Assembly: GCF_042651065.1 (NCBI RefSeq)
Contig: NZ_JBHSCH010000050.1
Location: 1-34,669 of the forward strand
From: Pseudoroseomonas aestuarii
GTDB lineage: Bacteria > Pseudomonadota > Alphaproteobacteria > Acetobacterales > Acetobacteraceae
Direction: 5' to 3'
DNA: 34,669 nt
The first letter of the stretch is position 1, and the number at the start of each line of letters is the position of its first letter. Shown piece by piece: positions 29,012 through 34,669 of the stretch. The position numbers and the translations under genes are program-made. Below the pieces are notes generated by a model. The model was not told the origin of the DNA. It did not search any database and worked only from the letters and a program-made list of their open reading frames with translations.

Positions 29012-30184
29012 CTAGCGGTTGCCCAGGATGGAGAAGAGCGCCGCCGCGCTGGCGCCAGAGAAGCTGTTGCCACCCCACGAGATCGGCTGGATCAGCGTGG
29101 CGGTTCCGGTGGAACTGGCCAGCGCCTTGGCTTCCGCCACGCTGGATTGTGCCACGTAGCGGTCCAGCAATTTGGCGAGCTTGGCGGGGTCCTTGAGGTC
29201 GGCGATGTTCATCCGCTTCTCCAGCATCGCCTTCTGAGTGTCGACATTGATGCTGGCGAAGCTGTCGGGCAAACCGAGGACGGATTGCACGACCGCGGCC
29301 AGGTTCCGGTCGGCAATCACGCTGTACCAGCCGCTCACCTGCGGCAGCATGCGCTTCGCGTAGATGGCACGACGCAGGCTCTCCGATGTCTCGCCCAGAG
29401 CCTCCTCGAAGCGGGCCTGGGAGTATTTCGTGGCGATGGCTTCGAGGGTGGCGGGATCGGTCACCTTGGGGCCACCGCTTCCAGCGACCCGCGTGCTCCC
29501 CTTCGTGGAGGAGATGAGGTAGGCGCGAGCGCTGCTGTCCGGGTCGGCCTGGAAGCTGAGCGATCCGTCGCCGCGACCCTTGGCGTCGGTGATCACCAGC
29601 TTCAGGCCGAGCACCGTGACGCTGATATCCTCGCGGCCGCCATCGGCGTTGCGGAAGGCGGCCTGGAGCGCGGCGGCGATGCCTGCGCGGGTATCCAACC
29701 CATCGAGATCGACATTCCCGATGCTGACACCGCCCAGCGTCCCGCTGGCCGAGAGAAAGCTCTGCCCGGCCATGATCCCCTCGAGCTGCAGCGTGATGCT
29801 GGAGGGGACGGCCGGAATTTCGGGAATGGTGATGCCGCCGAAATTCAGGTCCTTGGAGATCTGGCGGTAGCGGTAGTCCGTCATCCGGCCGGCGATGGAA
29901 TTTGCATCGTCGGGGTTGCTGTCGAGAACCTTCCGCATCAGCCCATCGAAGCCAATCTGGCTGTCGAGACCATAGGCCTTGAGGACAATGGTCTGCAGGC
30001 GTCGATCGGCCAACAGATCCTGGGCTGTCAGCTTGGTGGGCAATTTCTCCCGTAGATAGGCGAGTTCGCGCTGCAGGGAGGCGTCCTTGCTGAACGCCTT
30101 GAAGTCCGAAGGACCCTTGCCCTGCAGCAACTTCCACCCGGCGATGCCGGAAGGAATGCCCACCGTGACAGCGTTGACCCTCAT
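29012..30184 (-). CDS. DUF1217 flagellar-associated protein
   Basis: 390 aa. DUF1217 proteins are encoded in alphaproteobacterial flagellar clusters. Their exact role is not established. The DUF1217 pattern is seen at about 55-115 (LLADRRLQTIVLKAYGLDSQ, then LMRKVLDSNPDDANSIAGRM and YRYRQISKDLNFGG) and again in the second half (LPQVSGWYSVIADRNLAAVV, MLEKRMNIADLKDPAKLAKL). In between is a low-similarity insert rich in Gly, Ser and Asp (about 130-245), an unusual expansion that looks like an exported or surface domain. The start overlaps the upstream FlaG-like gene as ATGA. It lies before the glycosyltransferase gene, 39 bp away. Confidence 0.82.
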   Translation of the reverse strand: MRVNAVTVGIPSGIAGWKLLQGKGPSDFKAFSKDASLQRELAYLREKLPTKLTAQDLLADRRLQTIVLKAYGLDSQIGFDGLMRKVLDSNPDDANSIAGRMTDYRYRQISKDLNFGGITIPEIPAVPSSITLQLEGIMAGQSFLSASGTLGGVSIGNVDLDGLDTRAGIAAALQAAFRNADGGREDISVTVLGLKLVITDAKGRGDGSLSFQADPDSSARAYLISSTKGSTRVAGSGGPKVTDPATLEAIATKYSQARFEEALGETSESLRRAIYAKRMLPQVSGWYSVIADRNLAAVVQSVLGLPDSFASINVDTQKAMLEKRMNIADLKDPAKLAKLLDRYVAQSSVAEAKALASSTGTATLIQPISWGGNSFSGASAAALFSILGNR

Positions 30185-30498
30185 GCTTCCATGGCGAATG
30201 TCTTGGCTTCGGCGTCTTCCGCCGCCGGCAGGTAGCCGGTTGGCAGACGCATGATCAGCCGGTCGGTCGCAGGGTCACGCAACTCGGAGTAGAGGCGCAT
30301 GGTCTCGCCATCCAGGCGGACATCGAAGGCAGGGCTGGACGCCGTGATCTGCTTCTGACGTTCCGCGAGCTGCGGCTCGGAGCTGCCGGAGGCATGGACG
30401 GCCGCCTCACGCTCCTCATGCTCCGCAGCAGGCTGGCTCTTGGTGAGGATGTCAGGCCCTGAAACCTGCTTCTTCACCCCTTGGGTGGCTTCAATCAT
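30181..30498 (-). CDS. FlaG-like small flagellar protein
   Basis: 105 aa. The first 60 residues are polar and probably disordered. The C-terminus FDVRLDGETMRLYSELRDPA then TDRLIMRLPTGYLP follows the FlaG pattern (F-vd-etg--vv-v-D--t--vIr-iP). FlaG proteins affect filament length in other bacteria. The ATG at 30498 follows GGAGC. The stop overlaps the start of the DUF1217 gene (ATGA), and flbT ends 71 bp upstream. An AT-rich promoter-like element sits in the end of flbT (30574-30590). Confidence 0.6.
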   Translation of the reverse strand: MIEATQGVKKQVSGPDILTKSQPAAEHEEREAAVHASGSSEPQLAERQKQITASSPAFDVRLDGETMRLYSELRDPATDRLIMRLPTGYLPAAEDAEAKTFAMEA

Positions 30499-30569
30499 GG
30501 CTCTTGCTCCTTGTTTTGCGTCAGGCCACTCGCTGGCTCGGGGTTCTCCCACGCGTTATGACAATAACA

Positions 30570-31058
30570 TCAACCAAGAAATTTCGCATCGCTGCCCTGG
30601 TGCCTCAAATCACCCTCGCCCGGATTGTTCGGCCTCAGATTGCCATCCCGCCTGAAACGCTGGGGGGGATCCATATCCAGCAACACGGATTCATAGAGGA
30701 TCAGTTCCCGCAGCGCCGCCAGGGTGCGGTAGGTATTGCCCTGCCGCATCTGACTCTCCGCCTCATCGAGCAGCGTACGGTGTTCAAGCTTCAGGAACAC
30801 GCCACGCAGACACTCCAGTTGCTGCAGGAAGGTGTCGATGCTGCCCAGGGAGGATTGGGCGTTCAGCAGCACGTTCTGGGCCGCGAAATAGGCACGGCGC
30901 ACGGGCGTGCTGGCATCCTCCGGGAGCAGGACGTCCTTCTCGCGCACGATCTGCGCCTTGGTCTCCACCATCAGATAGGCGCGCCGATCTCCATTGGTGA
31001 CCACAGCGCCATTGATGAACAGCCTCTCGCCCGGAGCCAGCTTGAGAATCAGCGACAT
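30570..31058 (-). CDS. flbT: Flagellin translation regulator FlbT
   Basis: 162 aa. FlbT binds the 5' leader of flagellin mRNA in Caulobacter and controls its stability and translation. The family signature is strong: LKLAPGERLFINGAVVTNGD then RRAYLMVETKAQIVREKDVL (about 6-45), PVRRAYFAAQNVLLNAQ (about 52-68) and the helical C-terminal part. A non-conserved polar tail of about 25 residues ends in KFLG. The start shares one base with the flaF stop (TGATG). FlaF and FlbT form an opposing regulatory pair, and the flagellin gene is just upstream, consistent with control of that mRNA. Confidence 0.94.
   Translation of the reverse strand: MSLILKLAPGERLFINGAVVTNGDRRAYLMVETKAQIVREKDVLLPEDASTPVRRAYFAAQNVLLNAQSSLGSIDTFLQQLECLRGVFLKLEHRTLLDEAESQMRQGNTYRTLAALRELILYESVLLDMDPPQRFRRDGNLRPNNPGEGDLRHQGSDAKFLG
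30574..30590 (-). promoter_or_regulatory. Possible internal promoter element at flbT end
   Basis: On the minus strand GATGCGAAATTTCTTGG lies in the last codons of flbT (DAKFLG), about 76 bp before the FlaG-like gene. Codons AAA and TTT are unusual here. Weak match to the recurrent element. Confidence 0.25.
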
Positions 31059-31483
31059 CAGCCCTGCTCCAGCCCTGGTGCCAGGTCAGGCTTGAGGCCG
31101 GCCATCACCACACGATTGACATCGCACAAGGCTTGAGGGCTGCGGCCCTCGCGCAGCACGCGGTCGCTTTCGGCGAAGACCCAGCGGGCCAGCGAGAGCA
31201 GGCGGGCCTTCATCACCTCATCCAGGCTGTTGCTCTGGTCCGCAAGATCGGTGGCAAAGGCGGTCCACACCATGCGGTTCTCATGGATCGCCGCGGGCAG
31301 AGCGGCGGGGCCGGCACCAGGGCGGCTGGCCTCTTCCAGCAACGCGGCAGCCCGCGCCAGCACGCGGTATTCGATATCGCGCGGATCCTCCGTGCCACGG
31401 ATCACAGAACCATAGGCTGTGGCTGCTCCGCGGGGACGGTGCAAGGGCGCGTGCAACGGGTCGTCTTGTGCAGAGGTCAGCAT
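31058..31483 (-). CDS. flaF: Flagellin assembly regulator FlaF
   Basis: 141 aa. FlaF is needed for flagellin secretion or translation and works opposite to FlbT. The family pattern is clear: ATAYGSVIRGTEDPRDIEYR then VLARAAALLEEA, AIHENRMVWTAFATDLADQS, KARLLSLARWVFAESDRVLR and ALCDVNRVVMAGL. A 20-residue extra N-terminus precedes the conserved start. The ATG at 31483 follows GAGGAAGAATCCA. It begins the flaF-flbT-flaG-like-DUF1217-glycosyltransferase operon, 152 bp downstream of flagellin and beyond a strong hairpin. Confidence 0.92.
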   Translation of the reverse strand: MLTSAQDDPLHAPLHRPRGAATAYGSVIRGTEDPRDIEYRVLARAAALLEEASRPGAGPAALPAAIHENRMVWTAFATDLADQSNSLDEVMKARLLSLARWVFAESDRVLREGRSPQALCDVNRVVMAGLKPDLAPGLEQG

Positions 31484-31603
31484 TGGATTCTTCCTCGGTC
31501 ACGCGCAGGCGGAGCACCGGCGGCGCCTGGTGAGAGGTGCTGGCTCACGCGCCATAGCGCGGCCATGACCCGCCAGTTCCGCCGGACGCCTTGGAAGGCT
31601 GGT

Positions 31604-31627
31604 GGGGCGCGGCCTGTGCCGCGCCCC
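31604..31627 (-). terminator. Terminator-like hairpin after flagellin
   Basis: GGGGCGCGGC (31604-31613) and GCCGCGCCCC (31618-31627) form a perfect 10-bp stem with a 4-nt loop, 8 bp after the flagellin stop. No T-run follows, but the stem is very stable and well placed. It separates abundant flagellin transcription from flaF-flbT and may protect the mRNA 3' end. Confidence 0.7.
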
Positions 31628-31635
31628 CTTCTGGC

Positions 31636-33363
31636 TCAGCGGAAGAGCGACAGGATGCTCTGCGGCGCCTGGTTGGCAATCGAGAGCGCCTGGGTGCCGA
31701 GCTGCTCCTGCACCTGGAGCGCCTGCAGGCGGGCCGCCTCCTCCGACATGTCGGCATCGACCAGCGCGCCGAGGCCGGTGGTCAGGGTGTCGACCAGCTT
31801 GTCGAGGAAGTCCTTCTGCATGTCGATCCGGTTGCCGGCCGTGCCGAAGGTCGCCGCCGCGTTCGACACGTTGGTCGTCGCGGTGTCGAGCTTCTCGAGC
31901 AGGGTCTGGTAATCGGTCTTGGAGGACGTGAAGGAGTAAAGCTGATCGGTCGTGCCATCGGCCGTCGAGATGGTCAGCTGGCCGGACGTGGCATCGACAT
32001 CCACGTCGAAAGTCTGGCCGGCCGCGGCAGTAGTCGCGAAGTCAACCGTACCGGCGGTCGCCATGCCGAAGTTGGCGGCCGCCAGGTTCGTGGCGCCCGT
32101 GGTCAGCGCAGTCTGGATCTCGGTGGCGATCTCCTCGCCCGTGATGTTGCTGTTGGTGACATCCGAGGCGGCGATGGCGATGACATAGACCCGGTCATCG
32201 GTGCTGAACTCGCTGTCGCCCTGCAGCAGGTCGCCTGTTTCGAAGGAGCCCTCCACCACCTTCAGCTTGTAGGTGTACATGGCGGATTCGTCGTCGCTGT
32301 CGAGGCTGCTGCCCACCTTCACAGAGAAGGTATCGCCCACCAGGAGCGGCTTGTCGGCGAAGGTCACGTCCAGGCGGCGGATGCCGCCGTCCAGCGTGCG
32401 GGCCGTTGTGGCACCGAAGCCGGTACCCAGCGCGCCCGTGCCCGCCTGCACTTCGACAAAATCGGTGTAATCGACGACCTTGGTGGTAGCGTTGATATTG
32501 CCGAAACTATGAACCGAATCACGGTTCTTGGCGCTGATCGTGAAGGTGGTGGAACTGGCGGTGCCACCCGAGACGATCTGATCCGCCTGGAACAGCGCGC
32601 TGAAGCCGGCATCGGCCTTCAGGTACTCGACCAGCGTGGCGACATCGTTGATGTCCCTGTTCAGCTTCACCGTCAGGCTGCGCTGCGTGCTGGTGGAATC
32701 GACGTACTGGAAGACGATCTCGTTGCCCGAGTTCAGGTCCATCGTGGCACCAACGGTCAGCGTGACCTTGGTGGTGCCATCGTTCTGGTTGAGGAAGGTC
32801 TGGTCGGCGCGCGAGAGCACCGTCAGGTCCTTCAGGCTCTCGAGCATCGAACCAGACTCGACCTTGAGGTTCTGGTTGGTGATGGTCGTGTAGGCCGCGG
32901 TGGAGATGCCGTTGACGGCGTTCACCGAGGTCAGCACGCGCTGGCTGCCGCTGGAATCGACCAGGTTCACGCCCTTGAAGGAAGCGGCCTGCGCGGTGGT
33001 GGTGATCTGCGCCAGCAGCGCGTCGATGTCGGCCTGCACCTGGGCCTTGTCCACCGCCGGGTTCTGCGCGGAACTGACCTTGGTGCGGACCTGCTTGACC
33101 AGGTCGGCGATCGTGGTCGCCGCCGTCTCGGCGGTGCTCAGGATCGAGGAGGAGACGGACAGGTTCTCGCTGACCTGCTTGTAGTTGGCGATATCGGACC
33201 GCATGGCGGTGGCCACCGCCCAGGTCGCCGCATTGTCCTTCGCACTCGCAACCTTGAGACCCGTGGAGATCCGGTTTTGCGTCTCCAGCAGGCTCTTCTG
33301 CGTCGCCTTCAGCGACTGCAGCGCCGTCATCGCGCCGTTATTGGTGAGGATGGAGCTGACCAT
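31636..33363 (-). CDS. fliC: Flagellin (filament subunit)
   Basis: 575 aa, on the large side for an alphaproteobacterial flagellin. The N-terminal D0/D1 helix region is MVSSILTNNGAMTALQSLKA then TQKSLLETQNRISTGLKVAS and VATAMRSDIANYKQVSENLS. The C-terminal region is FGTAGNRIDMQKDFLDKLVD, MSEEAARLQALQVQEQLGTQ then ALSIANQAPQSILSLFR. The central 380 residues form an expanded Thr/Ser/Asp-rich surface domain with many possible O-glycosylation sites and no Cys. Codon use is more uniform than in neighbours, as expected for a highly expressed gene. GAAGG precedes the ATG, within CCCTTCAAGGG (33372-33382). FlbT is a likely post-transcriptional regulator. Confidence 0.97.
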   Translation of the reverse strand: MVSSILTNNGAMTALQSLKATQKSLLETQNRISTGLKVASAKDNAATWAVATAMRSDIANYKQVSENLSVSSSILSTAETAATTIADLVKQVRTKVSSAQNPAVDKAQVQADIDALLAQITTTAQAASFKGVNLVDSSGSQRVLTSVNAVNGISTAAYTTITNQNLKVESGSMLESLKDLTVLSRADQTFLNQNDGTTKVTLTVGATMDLNSGNEIVFQYVDSTSTQRSLTVKLNRDINDVATLVEYLKADAGFSALFQADQIVSGGTASSTTFTISAKNRDSVHSFGNINATTKVVDYTDFVEVQAGTGALGTGFGATTARTLDGGIRRLDVTFADKPLLVGDTFSVKVGSSLDSDDESAMYTYKLKVVEGSFETGDLLQGDSEFSTDDRVYVIAIAASDVTNSNITGEEIATEIQTALTTGATNLAAANFGMATAGTVDFATTAAAGQTFDVDVDATSGQLTISTADGTTDQLYSFTSSKTDYQTLLEKLDTATTNVSNAAATFGTAGNRIDMQKDFLDKLVDTLTTGLGALVDADMSEEAARLQALQVQEQLGTQALSIANQAPQSILSLFR

Positions 33364-33414
33364 GAATTGCGCCCTTCAAGGGTTCCGTTTCTGGTGGAGC
33401 GCCTTCTGACGCGG

Positions 33415-34560
33415 CTATCGCGGCACTGCGGCCTGTTCAGGCGGGCAGCGATGATGGTTTTTAGCATTGCAGGAAATGCCACTACAAGACTGATCTGTGC
33501 CACTTTCAATGTCCGGCACAGCAAAGTTTCGATTTTCAAAACCTAAAGAAGCGAACAAATATCTATGCAGATCATTGACGACATCTCTCCAGCTGTGAAC
33601 ATGGCCACAACGCCAAAGTCGTACCGTCGGATACCAGGGCGTATCGCGTCGCTTCGTCTGCCAACGCCAGTCCGGCACCAGGGGCAGCAGGAGGTCGCAG
33701 GGGACGCCCAGGGCGCCGGCAAGATGCACCGTTGAATTGTCGATGGTGACGACATGATCCATGGCCGCGGTTTGCGCCAATGCCTGCTCGATGCTGCCTC
33801 TGGCATCGATCTGCTCATCCACCAGCAGTGGCCAGGGCTCCGCTTCGGCGCGCAGGCTGGCAGGGTCGCCGTACTGCAGGCTGATCCAACGCGTGCCGGG
33901 CAGCGCGAAGAGCGGTGCGAGACGCTCCAGCGTCATGGAGCGGCGGCGGCCTGAAACGGCATTGTTCGTCCGCCACGACAGGCCGATCAGCCGGCATCCA
34001 TTGCTGTAGCGGTCGCGCAGGTCCTGGCGCAGCGCCGGGTCGGCCGTCAGGAAGGCTCGCTGTGTACCGAATGCGCTCTCCGACCGGCGGAAGAAACGCG
34101 GCAGATCTCCCATCGCGATCTGCGCGTGGATTTCAGGGCCCGGCTTCTCATCACGCAGGAACGCCAACTGCGGGAAGGCGCGCGCCAAGGCGGGTTCAAG
34201 CCGCGGATCGCAGAGCACTGTCGCGCGGTGCCCTGCTGCCAGCAGATCGGGCAGGATCGAACAGAACATCACCTCGTCGCCGATGCCCTGCTCCCGCCAG
34301 ATCAGGATTCGTCCAGGCGCCGGCAGAGACTCGCCATTCCATTCCGGCAATCCGAAATCGCGCGAGATCGCATCCTGCCCGTGCGCCCGCACGCGGCAAG
34401 CCTCCCAGCCTTCCGCGTAGCGCCCGGCCAGAAGCAACAGACGGCCATAATTGGCGCGCGGCAGTGGATCCTCCGGCGCCAGCACATGGGCGCGCTGCGC
34501 CAATGGCAGCGCCTGTTCCGGCCAGCCTTGCGCGGCCAGCACATGGGCAAGGTTGGTCAA
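33415..34560 (-). CDS. TPR-GT9-like glycosyltransferase, apparently 5'-truncated
   Basis: A TPR plus GT9/heptosyltransferase-like protein of the kind commonly encoded next to alphaproteobacterial flagellins and thought to glycosylate them. About two TPR units remain at the N-terminus (LTNLAHVLAAQGWPEQALPL; PRANYGRLLLLAGRYAEGWE). The GT part has GRILIWREQGIGDEVMFCSI, CRLIGLSWRTNNAVSGRRRS and MDHVVTIDNSTVHLAGALGV then DLLLPLVPDWRWQT. The only start is a TTG inside a TPR. Upstream, the frame stays open to a TAA at 34627-34629 but without a start codon, and similarity ends after about 'DTDDPHA', so the gene is probably cut at 34590-34610. The last 35 residues are AT-rich and atypical. Confidence 0.75.
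   Translation of the reverse strand: MTNLAHVLAAQGWPEQALPLAQRAHVLAPEDPLPRANYGRLLLLAGRYAEGWEACRVRAHGQDAISRDFGLPEWNGESLPAPGRILIWREQGIGDEVMFCSILPDLLAAGHRATVLCDPRLEPALARAFPQLAFLRDEKPGPEIHAQIAMGDLPRFFRRSESAFGTQRAFLTADPALRQDLRDRYSNGCRLIGLSWRTNNAVSGRRRSMTLERLAPLFALPGTRWISLQYGDPASLRAEAEPWPLLVDEQIDARGSIEQALAQTAAMDHVVTIDNSTVHLAGALGVPCDLLLPLVPDWRWQTKRRDTPWYPTVRLWRCGHVHSWRDVVNDLHRYLFASLGFENRNFAVPDIESGTDQSCSGISCNAKNHHRCPPEQAAVPR
33453..33470 (-). promoter_or_regulatory. Promoter-like element upstream of flagellin
   Basis: On the minus strand GCAATGCTAAAAACCATC, 90 bp before the flagellin ATG and inside the 3' end of the TPR-GT gene. It matches AATGCGAAAAACATT (5294-5309) with one substitution in the core. 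Possible flagellin promoter. Confidence 0.4.
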
Positions 34561-34626
34561 GGCATGCGGATCGTCCGTATCCGTCCGGCCGCGGCCGCCT
34601 TCCTGGATGTGAGATAGCTCCTGATC

Positions 34627-34654
34627 TTAGCGACGTTCTTGAGTGTGTCGCTAA
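34627..34654. repeat. Inverted repeat at the right edge, possible mobile-element end
   Basis: TTAGCGAC (34627-34634) and GTCGCTAA (34647-34654) are perfect inverted arms around 12 nt. The left arm contains the TAA that closes the frame upstream of the truncated TPR-GT gene. It could be the tip of an insertion element or a simple hairpin. The window ends too soon to tell. Confidence 0.4.
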
Positions 34655-34669
34655 GGGCGGGGGTCGGCC

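Noticed and set aside
33475..33505. TGGCAC/TGGCAT...TGCA strings upstream of flagellin that suggest a sigma-54 promoter.
   Set aside because: The GG-to-GC distance is 8 or lacks GC at the right place. Sigma-54 needs 10 bp between them.
31591..33546. 651-codon plus-strand frame opposite flagellin.
   Set aside because: Gly/Arg/Val-rich mirror of the flagellin gene. Flagellin is unambiguous.

Overview
High-GC alphaproteobacterial DNA, most probably from an Acetobacteraceae/Rhodospirillales member such as a Roseomonas relative (inferred from protein style: DUF4170, RPA-type replication initiator, FlbT/FlaF/DUF1217 flagellar accessory genes, CheZ fused to a fliK-flgD operon). The left part carries a complete plasmid or chromid backbone, so the window looks like an extrachromosomal replicon carrying a large piece of a flagellar locus. 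No rRNA, tRNA, CRISPR or intact transposase gene was seen.

Replicon backbone (1-9.3 kb). A parA-parB operon on the minus strand is bracketed by two copies of the same perfect 16-bp palindrome, the likely parS sites. A small WGR-domain gene diverges from parA. After several small unknown genes (two small membrane proteins, a DUF4170 protein translationally coupled to a coiled-coil protein) comes an AT-rich origin of about 0.6 kb with six tandem 17-bp iterons, three further scattered or inverted copies, a perfect DnaA box and three GANTC sites, directly upstream of an RPA-family replication initiator gene. Converging on the initiator is a minC-minD-minE-xre operon, so division-site placement genes sit beside the replication origin.

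Unknown block and chemotaxis/hook genes (9.3-15.5 kb). Two coupled minus-strand genes and one divergent plus-strand gene have no recognisable function. They are followed by a plus-strand operon cheY-cheZ-fliK-flgD.

Flagellar export and rod genes (15.5-22.9 kb). On the minus strand run flgB-flgC-fliE-fliQ-flhA-fliR-flhB, then fliL. fliI diverges from flgB. Together they encode the export-gate proteins FlhA, FlhB, FliQ and FliR, the ATPase, the proximal rod and the rod adaptor. fliP, the MS/C-ring genes, hook genes and motor genes are not in this window.

Flagellin and modification block (22.9-34.7 kb). A FemAB/GNAT-like gene follows fliI. Two SAM methyltransferases flank an FAD/NAD-binding oxidoreductase-like gene in a tightly overlapped operon, and a GT-B glycosyltransferase ends the flaF-flbT-flaG-like-DUF1217 operon. 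A large flagellin gene (575 aa) lies upstream of flaF, and a TPR plus GT9-like glycosyltransferase, apparently cut at its 5' end, lies upstream of flagellin. This suggests a dedicated flagellin glycan synthesis and attachment system.

A recurrent AT-rich element of the form TGCGAAAAAT occurs upstream of many of these units (minC, cheY, flgB, fliI, fliL, flagellin, a methyltransferase operon, a small membrane gene). It is the main candidate for an undescribed shared promoter or operator tying cell division and motility together.
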